Positions 14,001 through 26,142 of a stretch of DNA of 64,000 bases are shown piece by piece; position 1 is the first letter of the stretch; each line of letters starts with the position of its first letter. A program made the translations under genes and the position numbers. Under the pieces are notes generated by a model, which saw only the letters and a list, made by a program, of their open reading frames with translations, was not told the origin of the DNA and made no database searches. Origin of the DNA: Colius striatus. Its lineage: Eukaryota > Chordata > Aves > Coliiformes > Coliidae. The stretch is taken from positions 24,396,501 to 24,460,500 of the forward strand of contig NC_084761.1 in NCBI RefSeq assembly GCF_028858725.1, in the 5' to 3' direction.

Positions 14001-17000
14001 TTTTTAAACAATGATAGTACAATGAACTTTATCCCTCAACCAATCCCTCACATGAAATAGCAGATTCCATATTTTATTGCATTTAACATTTTTTATATCT
14101 TTTACAACCTTTGGTAACAATTAAGAAATAAAACATTTCAAGTAGACAAACATTTAAAGTAGAACGGGATCTGAGAGTAAAGTTGATTTGCATAGTAACT
14201 AGTATACTAAGACTTTCAGTAGACCTTCTAGATATTTGGACAATATTGATTTTAAACTATTTTGAAAATTTTAAACCACATTTTTACTTTTGTCTTTTGT
14301 TTTTATTCATACCATTCACAATATCTTTATTTATGAAAGCTATGGGTAATTTTTTTAACCCCTGCTGATAGCTGAGACAAACCAAAACCCTTTCTTAAAA
14401 CAACAGACTTAATCTATCAAAAATGGCTCACAGCAATATAAACTTAGAGAAAAATATCACAAGCACCACTTGTGTTCCTGCCATTAAGGTGGGCCTCAAC
14501 TATGACTGCAAGGACTAAAAAATTACACCGTTCAACATCAAAACTGTCATTGCAGACACTACACTAATTATGATTTCCTAACAGCAATATACATTAACAT
14601 GTTAATAATTAAGTCTGTGTGGCACACTCTTCTCAACAGACAAAACTGCAAATACAAGAGAGATGTGCCACAGCTGCTACCACTGGAACAGTAACAGCAC
14701 AGTTTATGTACTGTGGTTAATGGTAACTGGAAAAAAAACAAACCAAACAAAAAATGGTCAATGATACTTACTCGTATAATAGAGATAGAATCAATTCTCT
14801 CTCCCACAAGAAAGAATCTGAGTCCAGCATGCAAGCTGCTGCTGTGAAAGACTAGATCGTTTAGGGCACAGACACTCCATTAATAGGGTTATGTGTCTTG
14901 AGATAGTATTTGATGTTTTTTTGTGGATTTTTAGCTGCTCTGTGGTTCCATGTTCAGTTGGTTGTCCTCTTTACAACACTACCTGTTTGGATTTCTTTCT
15001 ACAGAGATTTACTCTATGTACAACATGGCAGAATTGTAGCTCACCATAGTCTGAATTTTTTAAACGTGTGTGCATTCATATAAATAAAAGGTCAACATTT
15101 TCCCCTGTAACTGCCATAAAAATATAAAATCTGGCACATAAATCCAGATCCAGACTGTAACATTGGTAAATTCAAAACACAGGGCATACAAATATAATCC
15201 ACCACAGCTCTCATACTCATGGAAAAGATCTGCATCTGGAAGAAAATCAAATGATGCCAGGTGGACCTAGAAAAGCTGTAACAGACACTACACCAAGATT
15301 TATGTTTCCTAGCAAGAAAGAGTAGATCCAAAAAGAAAACTGAGCACTCTTAAAATTGAAATTCAAGATATTAGCGTCTTAGAGAGGATTTTACAAACGT
15401 GACTTAGGTTTCTACACTCTTAAAAATGTGCAGGAGAGTGAGGCATCTGATTATGGTATTCAAAACAGACAACACACTGCATGCCAAGCTGACCAACAGA
15501 GAATATTACAGAGAAGGCTAAATGTGACTTAAATTTCTATTTTCTAAGGACACCAGCACCTAATTCTGTCTGCCTATCTTCAAATTAGGCCTAAATTAAG
15601 GTAATCTTCTCGAAAACCAGAGCAAGAATCACATATATTCTTTTAAAATTTGGATAGACAATAAGGTTTGTTTCTTTGGAAAGAGTATTTTCCTAAAATG
15701 TGGCCAGCTTGGATTTATTCCTATAGAGATGTCAAACCCTAGGAGAGGTATAACAACCTGATTTCTGTCTCTTCCAAGGAGGAGGTGGGAACACTATTAA
15801 GACCTATGCAATAGTACAGAAAATAATAAACCTCTCTGGGTTAGAGAGGCTAAACATCTTTCTCTGGCTGAAGAATTAAGAAACTCACAGGAAAGAGAAA
15901 CCTAAGTCTACATCTGAGATCCCAGATATTTCAGTGCACTTTCCTTAATTACTGTTTATAGTAAATTAAACAGATTTAGGAGCGGAAAACAAGGCCTACA
16001 CTTCTCTGGTATTAGTGTGGCCTGATGTCTAGGCTAAGAGTCTACTCTGTCTAATACAAGTAATTTTTTTATTTCTGGGTAGCATTTTTGCTGGAATACT
16101 ATATGTGAGCAATGAGGTCCACTCTTACAAAGAGACACCCACAGACTGAAGAGAAACCAAATGTCTTGCAGAACAGCTCTAGTCACAGATATATGATTAT
16201 TTGACACAAATGTTCAACAAATCCATGGATTTTGAGTGAACGTGCCTTGATGAGCTATTTTACTCAAAGCTCGCTCAGGTAGCCTATTGTGTGTGCTTTC
16301 AAGTATGGAAGTTTAGGTAAAAAGATTATTAATTAGAGAATCACAGAAGAGCTTTGGTGTAACAGGTACAGCTGCCAGTATAGCTAAGATAAAGGCAGAT
16401 CTGAGCATTTTTATATGTAAACCACTAGGTATATCAGGAATTTAGAAGCCTATGGGCTTTGCCCATAAGTTGAGATAACTGTTTGTACTTCTGTGTTTAG
16501 AGTCTACTAAGTCATTCTGTGCAACTAGGTCCCACTATCCTTAACTTCCTTTATTGCAGTCTTGGAGAGAAAGCAAATGAGGCTGCATTAAACAAAGTGC
16601 AGTATAAAGGCACCATTTTGTTATCAGTGAGGGTATGAACCAAGGCTTTCTATCATGCTTCATCATAAAATGACGTATCATTACGTTTATTCTCCTGGGA
16701 AACGCTGGTACAGTCATCATTAGTCAGGAGGGGGTGTAGTTAACAGTCTGATGCATAGGACTGCCAAAGGAAATGGGCCCAAAATTCTTCCCAGTTCATT
16801 CAGTGGTAATTGTTAAAATGGCATTCAGTCTCTACACACCATATTCAGGTTCCTTTCAGCTTTCCTTATTACACAATAAACTGTAAAAGCAACACAACTT
16901 TAGCAGATAGGAGCATCTCGAGTGTTAGAACAGATGCACATATGCACAGTTTAAAAGCATATTCAAAGGTAAACAGAACTCAAGCTGGTTGTTTTTTTTC

Positions 17001-20000
17001 CCACTGACAGCAATAAAGAGGTGACTCTGGAGCCTGTAGCAGAGCCATTTTCATAAAAGTAACAGAATCAGAACTAACATATTCATAGAGATATTAGTTG
17101 GGGTCCAGTATGCATTGTATGCTGCAGAGATCTTGCAAGGCTGGCAGGTCAATGAAGGAAGAAGAGGCGGCAGTAAATGTCAGGCACATTTGCCTTCTGA
17201 AGCAGGGCTTACTGTGAGATAGCCAGTAATGATTTAACAGCACATAGCACTAGACACAGTGCATGACCAGAGAAACTGGATTCTGATGACTGCCGAATAC
17301 TGTCCAGGCTACCTTTTCTTCTCCTGGATGAAAATGAATCTGTGCTAGCAGAGAAATGCTGCAGAAAAGAGCCATGCCACCTGACCTCTTGTGGAGATTA
17401 ATTCCTATTAGGATTGAAGAACTATTTACTAATGAAATATTTTCTTGCATTTTTTACCAGTGTGAAGGACCTAGTAATCACCTACATTTGTTGAGGAGTT
17501 TGTAATATTACTTAAATTAGTACCTTTACTCCATCTGCTTTCTTGGAAGATGCATAAAATGTCAAAGCTAGGATTATGAGTAACATACAAAGTACTACAT
17601 CTTACTCACGTAAAACAAACATGTCTGACAAGTTCTGCCTCTCCTACCAGATGCATTCTTGCTCAGCCTTCTCAGTTCCCAAAGACTACTGTTTCAAAAC
17701 CACTACAGGAATCCAGTCTGTCTGGACTAGGCTCTGTTTTTATTGATTAATGGATTCTGAACTCTATTGCAAAAATGCCGAGATCCCAAGCCTCAAAGGA
17801 ATTCTGGGTGCTAACTGTAAGTGATGTGAGATTAGTGGAAGCTGGGTGCTTAGCCAGTTCCTTAGCTCCTAAATACTTCTTAGATCAGCATCAGCTCTTA
17901 CACTAAGCTAAGTTCTGAGCATTTTACAGGGTCAGGTTCTTTGTTCCTATGCTTCCTTTTTTTTTTTTTTTTTTTTTTTCACAGAATTAGCAATAAGCAG
18001 TATGTTCTATCACTCTCATTTTGAAATCTGGAACTTAACAGTTTTTGTAATTATGTAATTGAAGGTGCTAATCCAATACAGCTAAAACATTTATTCAGGC
18101 TTTCCCAATAATCAACTACAAGTCGACTCCTATGTTGAGACAATATAATGTTCAATAAGACCACAGGGGAAGAAGAAAAAAACAACCTGCTTAAACAATT
18201 GCTAAAAATAAATGTGGTTATGCCTGCTGTTGTTAAATCATGCACCTACTTTTTAGGAATATGCAAAGTGAATATTAAAACATCTCTTACACTTCCTAGT
18301 ATCACTTCCTATGGCTCTGAACCAGCATTTCCGCCCTTTCTATAAGCAATGACTACTGGAATTTTTTAACCATGAGTTTTTGGCTTCTACACAATGACTC
18401 AGACCTCAAATGATACAGTTGATGTGCATACAATATAGGTCATTTCAACACTATGTTGTCAGACAAGTTATTGCTCGCAAAACTATACTGCTGCTCTTAA
18501 GGAAAATTAACATCTATTAGCCAATTACGGTATTCTTCCTTATGTTGATCATCATGTGCTCTGACTGGCATGCAGGAATACATACTTCTCTCAGCTCTGA
18601 GGCCAGACTTCATATGGAAACTACAAGGAGTTTTTCATAGAACACCCTCCTGTATCTGCTAGCTATAGAAACATGCTGGTTTTAAACCACAAAAATATTA
18701 CAAAGAGGAAGTTTTACAATATAGGATTGTTTTACATTTTATACAGCTATTATTAGTGTGTTTAATTTGCATATTGATGAGAATCAAATATTACAACAAT
18801 GTGAGAATGTGTATCGTAATTAGAGCAGCAATTAAAACAATCTTTATTATCCTGTAAGAAGTGGATCACTACTTTACTCTGTGCCAATTACCAAACAATT
18901 ATTTTTAACCAGTATCATACGGTATCCAGTTTGACATTGTGACCTAGAAGACAATTTCACAACAAAAGCTTGATACCACTGGCACTTTGTACAAAGAATT
19001 TCCTTTGACCTCAAGAGGGTTTAATGCCTGGACTGGCTGCAGCTGCAGTATCTTCAATTGAGAAACAGTTTTAGAGCTTAATCCAAAGCAGTGTTCTTCT
19101 CTCAGTAAGTGTGCATGCCCAGAACGTTCACTATTTTTAATATCTGACAAGATTGACCCTTTGGAGTTAACACCATCCCTTGCAACAAATGCTGCTCAGA
19201 CTGAAATTCCGTGAATTACCTGTGTAATGACAGAGAAGCACCATTTATCTTAGGTCACGGATTAATTTTTCTGAATTAATCTCTTTTGTGTGTGTGTGTA
19301 CTTAAATCTCTCTGGGCTTTATCTATAGTTATCTCACTGAAAATCCTAGTCAGATCTTCAAATGATCTCTTTTAGTTTCTATTGGTATTAATTTCTCTGG
19401 GCTTCTGCTAAAATACCTGGAGACACTGGAAACATATACCAGCAGAACCATTGTTTTGTATTAAACACAAAAACCTACCAAGGTCTGGTGAAATTCCATC
19501 TCAACAAATATTCATTTTCACATGCCACCGTGTATCTAGCTTTGTGCATATCAAGTGTTGCTTAAAAATGTGACACGCTTAACTGGCCAAAATATATCGC
19601 AGCAAAGTTATGCAGCTGATCAAAATGCAGAGCACACAAAATAGTCAGTTTTGTCATATTTGCTTATACAAAGGAGTCTTGAAAAAGTGACAGAAAATCT
19701 CAGGGGCTGTTTTTTTTCAGCCTACAAACCTGAGAATATAGAATAATAACAGGAGGTATCTGGAACTACTGTTTCAAAGTATTTGCAAATGTATGGAACA
19801 GTCAGCTCCTGCTTAGTATTTCTTATCTTTTGGTTTCTCAAGCTTCCTGAAGGAACGTTTACATTTACATAACATGAAAAATACTGGCCAAGGACTAGGG
19901 TCCAAATTCAGCCAGTTTGTCAAGGTTTATTTGTATAAACATTTTAATCACAAATAAAGCTGCTGTAAGAAGTCCTCACTCATTTTCCTCCTTTCCAGAG

Positions 20001-20896
20001 CCTGTTGTCTTTGGCTGTTCCTTTCTGCTTCACATTAGGCTTTACTGCCTCCTCAACTTGCATTGCTACAATTGTTTCAGTTTAATGATATAAACCAGAC
20101 TGCTGAAATAATTAGGATTTTTAAATGCTTCATTGTTTTAAATGGCCTTTGTTTAACCCAGATCAAGTAAATGATCTGAGTTTATACCACACCCACATAC
20201 ATTCTAACTGGTACAACAATATGGTGCTGAAGTATAGTGTAGTGGGAGGAACATGCAACTAGGGATAGGAGAAAATGGGGTGAGAACTTCCTAAACCAAT
20301 TGTCTGTTAGAGAGAATGTGATGAACCATGTTTTCAGACTTATCAACTTATCACCAACAAAATAAGTATAGTAACTGTGACTCACCAATGAGAGAGCTTT
20401 CTTGCAACATCTTTTTCTGTCAGCTTTTTGAATTTTGAAGAAGGCTGAAGGTTTGCCTAGAGGAGAATAAATTGAATCTTTAAGAGAACTTGCCAGAACA
20501 GCAATCAGAATACTTTTCATCACAGTTTGAAAATATAAACAAGAAATTGTACTAAATCTCTATCATTAAATTAGCTTCATGGGGTTTTTTTTCAGATCCT
20601 GGGATGAAAAGAAAACAAGTATTTTTTGAATCACATTTTACTTTTATTTCCCTAATGTTTACAGAGTTGCCACTCCCTTTGGTGGTTTTGAGAGAGCATC
20701 AAAGCTGGTAAAATTCAAGGTACCAGATTATAATCTACTGATGCTAAATGATCCCAGATTCATGATCCTTGCAAACCCTCTTGCTACCAGAAGATCCTTC
20801 AATAGGACTCCTAAAGGATGGACGTCTGAGAATATTCCTGTAGTGTTCATTCAGCCTTCAGATTCCAACACCGTTCCAGAAACAGAGGACCTGTGA
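1981..20896 (+). CDS. MYOZ2: Myozenin-2 (calsarcin-1), complete coding region in five exons
   Basis: Sarcomeric Z-disc protein that tethers calcineurin to alpha-actinin, gamma-filamin and telethonin in cardiac and slow skeletal muscle (family knowledge). The exons 1981-2056, 7048-7217, 11547-11676, 13443-13626 and 20665-20896 total 792 nt with matching phases, giving 263 residues; human MYOZ2 has 264. Recognisable blocks are the N-terminus MLSH.., [11 protein letters not shown] (about residues 34-44), [12 protein letters not shown] before the central region, the block PKYYQSPW, and the C-terminal region [12 protein letters not shown]. The protein ends ETEDL, the acidic class III PDZ ligand that myozenins present to Enigma/ZASP-family PDZ domains. 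All splice sites are GT-AG and no frame is broken. The start ATG at 1981 matches the vertebrate N-terminus and has A at -3. The next gene, on the same strand, is USP53, as in mammals. MYOZ1 and MYOZ3 are less likely, given the sequence match and the neighbour. Confidence 0.96.
2057..7047 (+). other. MYOZ2 intron 2
   Basis: About 5 kb of AT-rich intron. It has an A-rich tract at about 3077-3100 and no CR1 that I can recognise. Many short frames occur; none resembles a protein. A MEF2-like TTAAAAATAG at 6511-6520 is of a kind expected by chance. Confidence 0.8.
7048..7217 (+). CDS. MYOZ2: MYOZ2 exon 3
   Basis: The acceptor AG is at 7046-7047 and the donor GTGAGT at 7218. It encodes residues 26-82, including [20 protein letters not shown] and the basic stretch [17 protein letters not shown]. 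Phase 1 in, phase 0 out. The basic, strongly conserved segment is a hallmark of the family. Confidence 0.95.
7624..7868 (-). mobile_element. CR1 LINE 3' fragment, minus orientation
   Basis: Begins with the reversed tail (TTCACAGAATCACAGAATCT) and matches the CR1 3' end. The minus-strand frame reads ..[20 protein letters not shown], the C-terminal end of the CR1 polyprotein. 5'-truncated. Confidence 0.9.
8327..9872 (+). mobile_element. CR1 LINE, about 1.5 kb, decayed reverse-transcriptase ORF
   Basis: 5'-truncated CR1 in the direction of MYOZ2. It covers the RT domain and 3' end: [20 protein letters not shown] at the 5' side, FLDFSKA (8729-8749), SGVPQGS (8899-8919), [19 protein letters not shown] and the tail ending at 9872. 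The frame is broken by several shifts and stops (for example around 8500-8580, 8750-8830 and 9160-9200). The catalytic motif, normally F/Y-A-D-D, reads FPTD at 8992-9003. It cannot be active. Confidence 0.93.
11547..11676 (+). CDS. MYOZ2: MYOZ2 exon 4
   Basis: The acceptor is ATACAG ending at 11546; the donor GTAATA begins at 11677. It encodes residues 83-125, a less conserved linker followed by the proline-rich motif [12 protein letters not shown] and the start of PDNIAPG. It leaves one base of the next Gly codon. Confidence 0.94.
11677..13442 (+). other. MYOZ2 intron 4
   Basis: About 1.8 kb of AT-rich intron between GTAATA and the acceptor at 13441-13442. No repeats or frames of note. Confidence 0.85.
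13443..13626 (+). CDS. MYOZ2: MYOZ2 exon 5
   Basis: The acceptor AG is at 13441-13442 and the donor GTAATT at 13627. It encodes [40 protein letters not shown] and DYRSFN. This is the most conserved part of the protein, which in the family contributes to alpha-actinin and gamma-filamin binding. Confidence 0.96.
13627..20664 (+). other. MYOZ2 intron 5
   Basis: About 7 kb, the largest MYOZ2 intron. It contains a T-tract at about 17957-17979 and an AT-rich block with octamer and homeodomain-like sites (18765-18836). No CR1 was recognised. The reading frames are short and unrelated to known proteins. Confidence 0.85.
17957..17979. repeat. Poly-T tract
   Basis: A run of about 23 T within MYOZ2 intron 5. 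Its length is likely to vary between individuals. Confidence 0.85.
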
Positions 20897-21090
20897 GAGA
20901 AGTTGCACTCTACATCATAAAAAATGCTGAAAGCTGCACATCCATGTATTTTTGGTCCAATATTGCTGAAGGCTACTGAAAAATTTTTTCCTTGGCAGCT
21001 GGATTATAAGCAATAATGTCTGATGCAATGTCTTTTCTCTGGCATCTAGTTTCATCTGTAGACATAAATAAAGTAATTTGGCAAATGCAA
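20665..21090 (+). CDS. MYOZ2: MYOZ2 last exon (coding 20665-20896, then 3' UTR)
   Basis: The acceptor is TTTACAG ending at 20664. It encodes [20 protein letters not shown].. through ..[15 protein letters not shown] to ETEDL, with TGA at 20894-20896. The 3' UTR is short, about 170-190 nt if the AATAAA at 21067 is used; the transcript end is approximate. The bird protein lacks one residue near the C-terminus compared with human. Confidence 0.94.
21067..21072 (+). terminator. Polyadenylation signal AATAAA of MYOZ2
   Basis: A canonical AATAAA lies 171 nt after the MYOZ2 stop codon. It is the first good signal, and a T-rich stretch follows at about 21090-21110. Cleavage is expected 10-30 nt downstream. 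Confidence 0.7.
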
Positions 21091-21203
21091 GTGATATATT
21101 TTTTTGTTTACCTGTTCTTTTATTTTCTAAAATCTCTGCTTGCCACTTAAGAACAAGTGTGTTAAGAAACAAAAAGTGGTAGTACTGTCAAGGGTTTTGA
21201 TGC

Positions 21204-21662
21204 GTCCAACCCTCCGCCAGAGCAGGACCACCTAAAGCAGATCACAAAGGAACTCATCCAGGTGGGTTTTGAATGTCTCCAGAAAAGGAGACTCAACAGC
21301 CCATCTGGGCAGCCTGTTCCAATGCCCCATCACCCTCACAGGGAAGAAATTGTTCCTTACGTTTCTTTGTAAGCTCTTATATTCTAGCTTGTACCCATTG
21401 CCTCTTGTCCTACAAATTAATGAGGTCATCCGTCAGTCTCCTCCAAGCTGAAGAGCCCCAGCTCCCTCAGTCTTTCATCAGAAGGCAGATGCTCCACTCC
21501 CTTACTCATCTTTGTGGCCCTGTGCTGAACTCTCTGAGCACCTCCCTGTCCCTCTTGAACTGAGAGGCCCAGAACTGGACACAAGATTCCAGATGTGGTC
21601 TCACGAGGGCAGAGGGGGAGGAGAACCTCCCTTGACCTACTAACTACAGCTCTTCTACTACG
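21204..21662 (-). mobile_element. CR1 LINE fragment, minus orientation, lacking its 3' tail
   Basis: Matches the CR1 3' region on the minus strand (..[50 protein letters not shown]). Unlike the other copies it lacks the terminal CACAGAATC repeat tail, starting at GTCCAACCCTCCG. Its 5' side ends at the large palindrome at 21663. Both ends therefore look altered after insertion. Confidence 0.85.
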
Positions 21663-21850
21663 ATGACGCAATGACAAAATTCTTAACTTTGGCTTGAAAG
21701 CAGGGTTGGGAAAAAAAGGTTGATTTATCAGAGAGCACTGAGTCTGATTGCTCTCTGAGTACAGCCTGCTCAAGATAAACTCTGACAAATCAACCTTTTT
21801 TTTCTAACCCTGCTTTCAAGCCAAAGTTAAGAATTTTGTCATTGCGTCAT
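21663..21850. repeat. Near-perfect palindrome, 71-nt arms, 46-nt loop
   Basis: Left arm 21663-21733 and right arm 21780-21850 are reverse complements with about three mismatches (two in the A/T-run segment, one near the loop). A second 10-bp inverted repeat sits near the loop (TCAGAGAGCA 21728-21737 with TGCTCTCTGA 21749-21758), so two foldings compete. The arms do not look like CR1, though the left arm abuts one. No target-site duplication is obvious. It could be a small foldback transposon (MITE-like) or an inverted duplication from replication template switching. Confidence 0.9.
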
Positions 21851-22859
21851 TCACAGTAGGTGATTCCTTTCTGAATCTTACACAACTCTAATTATTCACA
21901 TCAATATCCACGTCATCTGGATTTGTTTACAGAAAATGCAGTAAATTTGGCAATGACAAAGACTATACAGTGGTATGAAAAAGTACAAAGGTATTTCCTG
22001 GGTAAGTCTAGAATGTGTTAACTAAAAACCCACCAACAACTGGTTATGTCAAACATTCCACATTAGTATCACTGAGCTAGGTTACCTCAAATGATTTTGT
22101 TACTAGAAAGAAATTTCATAGACCTTTTCCCCTACAGACATACTCTATACTGGGAATTAAAAGCATGTGAGTTTTCTTGCTCTTGATACGCTGGCAAACT
22201 CTGACATTTCAGAAATACATGTATCAGACTACACAAAGGGCAGGAAAAAATCAGTAAGTGGGTGCTGTTTTTCAGTGTCATTTTCCAGGTTACAACTACA
22301 TTCTAGTAAGAGGCAATTAATAATTGCTTGTTTCCAAATGCTTTCATGTTTGAAAAGTATCCAACACTTGCAGGTTGGATGTCCTAATGTACAGTTTGGT
22401 TTGTATATGTCATATTTTGAAACAGGATATCTAGGTTCAATCAGTAGGCCACTCTCATGTATTCTAGATGCTTCTCCAGGGCATTATGATCTCAGAGAAT
22501 GCATGCAATATCCAAGAGGTTTCTGGGTATCTCATATACTAATTTTTCCCTTAAATCGGAGTATTCCTAAAATGCTACAAACTCTACAGTAACATATTGA
22601 GCTAATTTAATCTCAAAATTATGACAGTAAACAAAAAAAATACTGTTTTTCTGGATATTTCCCTTGATAATGGTTGTTATGATGCTGAGCTACAAAAGTG
22701 AATGTTTCAGAAGAATCTCAAAAGATGAATAAAATACTGGTAGAGTGCAACTTAAAGTAGAATCAACAAATGATCAACAAATGTTTGTCTATATTTTTGT
22801 GGATCAAATTTGTGTCTATAAAAATGATTTCCACAATTCAAATCTGACTTAAGGCAGGT

Positions 22860-22902
22860 AATTCTGTCATATATTAAGACAAAGGAAATTCTGTCATATA
22901 TT
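22860..22902. repeat. 16-bp direct repeat
   Basis: AATTCTGTCATATATT occurs at 22860-22875 and again at 22887-22902. A nearby 11-bp tandem repeat (ATCAACAAATG) is at 22762-22783. Confidence 0.8.
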
Positions 22903-25900
22903 TTCTGTAATTTACTTTGTCACACAAACAGCACAAACAAGTATATAGGTCCTGAACAAATCTGTGAAACAAAACAAAAAAATCAATCTCATTGACCAAG
23001 AATACTTTCCTAGGAAGGGATTACTTTGGCGACCTTAACTGTACACGCTGTACAACAATTATAAAGATGATGACAAAAACATTAATTCTTCAAGGTTAAA
23101 AATGCAAATGCTAAAGAAAAACAACTACAGTGAAGAAAAATGCAAATAAGTTCTGGAGGAATTTGTTGTTAAATGAGCCAGCATACCCATTCATAAACAT
23201 ATTTGAGCAGAACCATTATAATATTGCTGCATGACATATACACAGTAAGGACTGTGAAAAAAGGATGAATTATTATTATTGTATACTCTGCAAAAATAAT
23301 CTACATACGCAGAACATGACACCTTGCTCCTTACACAACACACACAATGGTAACTTTAGCTTCCACTGGTGCAGAATGAGCTCAGGAGGCTTAAGATGTT
23401 TGGCAAGTACTGAGCCTGCTAGGCATGTGTTCAGCTGATGGTCCAAATAACAGCATTAAATGTGGGTGGAAATTAATGACAGACCTTAAATCCCAAATTC
23501 TGTCTGAGACTTCTGAAATTATCTGTGTCACAGCAAAACTGGTCACTCTAATTCAACATTCAGCTACAGTTAACTGCCTCAGAAGAATATGAACTCTAAT
23601 GCCTCCTGCTTTTCTAGCTCTACTACCACAGAGCTACAAGTACACTAGTAAAACAGATGTGCCCAGATCACTCTTTTTAAATCCGAGGCCAGCTGTCAGA
23701 GAAGAGTCTGCAGCCATACTATTTAATCTTCCCATATTGTGTGGCTATTGCCATACTGCCTGTTGGGAATAGCCCCTTGATCACACTAAACTCTTGAACC
23801 ATGTTTTGGACCTGTTTGGGAAAGCGTTAATTGGCAGAAGCTAGTACTGCGCAATGTGCTAAGTATTCAACAGCACAGAGGACCGAGTGCCAGTGTCCAG
23901 GAATGTTCTCTGGCTGCATCAGCCTCGATGTAGCCTTATTGTGCAAGTCTCACTGCAATAAACAAATTTCTCTGCCAAAACTCAATTTCTTTGTCTCAAA
24001 GAAAGATATTTTGTTAGGGTTGACAATTCAGAGATTTTCTACTAACTTCAATGAGTTTTAGTACCTGAATCTATTTTGTGAGACACATAACACACTTGAA
24101 ACACATCCTGGAACTGAGGAAAGACTAGTTTTGCGTAACTAATGATGAAGAACTTCAGAGATCAAGATCTGTGTTAATCTTGGAAGACAAAGAGATGACT
24201 CTGAAGTGACAGAAGAAAGGTTCCTTTAGTTATAGGTCTGGAAAGATCAACAAATACTTCTTCTAATTTTGCAATGGTGCTTCAAAAATCTTGTATCTGT
24301 AACAAATACAGCTGAAAAGATAGATTAAATGGAAAATGCATGTAAGTAACAGCTTTACACAAACATTATCACAGGTATATAAAGATTACAGAAAATGTGG
24401 TTATAACATCACATACACTTTACCAGGAGATATTTTTATTTGCTTCTAAAAGAGAAAGGGACTGAAGGGTATGATGGAAAGGCCAAAATGTAGTGGGAGT
24501 AAGTATATAGTTTAAAATGTCTTTGTTCTCAAAGTGGTTTTTTGTCTCATTTTCATTTACATTAAGGTACTCATTGCAGAAGTAGAAATGAAACTTAACT
24601 CATTTAAATGTTTTCACTAAAAATGTGAATTGCGGAAACAGATCTGCTATTTCCCAATCTATACAAAATATTCTGTGATTACAGTATGTAAAAAAGAAAC
24701 AAGAGATGTACACTTCTCAGTAATTCCATGAATATAAGGGTTTTTTTAAAAATATAGGCACCTTAAACCTCTTTTGGCAGGAAAAGACAAGGTTCATTGC
24801 CTGTACTGCCTATGCTGTTGAGGGTAAATCAGCAGATATGGCCATCAGAAAGAGTATTTTAACGCTATACTGTTATGGCTGTAAACTATTTGGATAACTT
24901 ATGACATTCCTATTTCAAACACGTTGGTCAGACTCAAAAAAACTATATATTCATATTTCACTTTACTTAGCTAAGCAAATAGGCCAAATTGCCCTCATAC
25001 TCAAGTCCTTCAGTGACAGCACTGAAATAATTTTATAACTACTGCATACAGTAGTTGATCTGAAATTAATTCTTGAATCCAACAGGGCACAGTCTCTCTG
25101 ATACTAATTTTTCATGACATAAGCTACTTGCTTATGTCTCATACAAGGAATGTTTGCATGAATGGGGTAATAAAAACCCCATATGGTGTCTCTCCCAGTT
25201 TCAACTAAAAACCTGCAGCTGATTTGTTTTCTGGTTGTTGTGTAACAGTGGTTACGTATCAGTACCAGGAAAGGAATGATTCATGTTGTTACTTTATTAC
25301 TGTTCAGAAACATTTTGTTTATATCTAATCTTGTGCTTTGGATGTGTATTTTTTTAATTGCATACTGCCTTCTTAGACAAATATGTCAGCATGTCTTAGC
25401 TGTCTTCTCTCCTGCATAATCCATACAACTGACAATCATGGTAACAAATCATTATTCTATTGTCAAAGTACCTCTGTGTTTTAATTAAATATGCATTGTC
25501 TCCACCAGAAGCAGGAAAACCACTCTGAAGATGGAATTCTGGTCCCAGTGAAATCAAACAAGACTTTTGGCATTGGCCAATGTGCAGTCAGAATTTTACC
25601 ATTCATAACATTTATTGCAGCTCAAAGGCCTATTTGTAATTGAAATTTATGCCACTACCAAAGCTGCCGTGTGTTCAGCATCAGAATGGACATTTTGGAT
25701 CATAAAGTGTTTGTTTTGCAGTGGACAGATGATGAAGTGCAAACAACCCTAATAATGTCTCAGAAATACTCTGGGAAACTGCATGGAACTGTAGGGAAAA
25801 AATGAGCACATATTTACTAAGATCTCTTTGCAATGACCTTCAGAGCAGTCATGAATAACAAGAATCTGCTTCAGCTCTTAGATGGCCTTGCTAACCAGCA

Positions 25901-26142
25901 CAAAATATTCTAGGCCACACCTAAGACAACAACATAAAATGTAATTCCTGAAATACAGTAAATCTGTGGAGTGTAAAATCCCATACACGTTGGAATAGAA
26001 TTTCTCAATGTGGGGTCCATAAATTATTAGGAGTCTAGACAGAAATACCAGATCTCCATAGGGCTGACAAGTCATGCAGTGCTGGCTCCTTCATTATTGC
26101 CAGAGGCTACGTAATGTTTAAAACCAAAGTGCTCTAAGTTAA

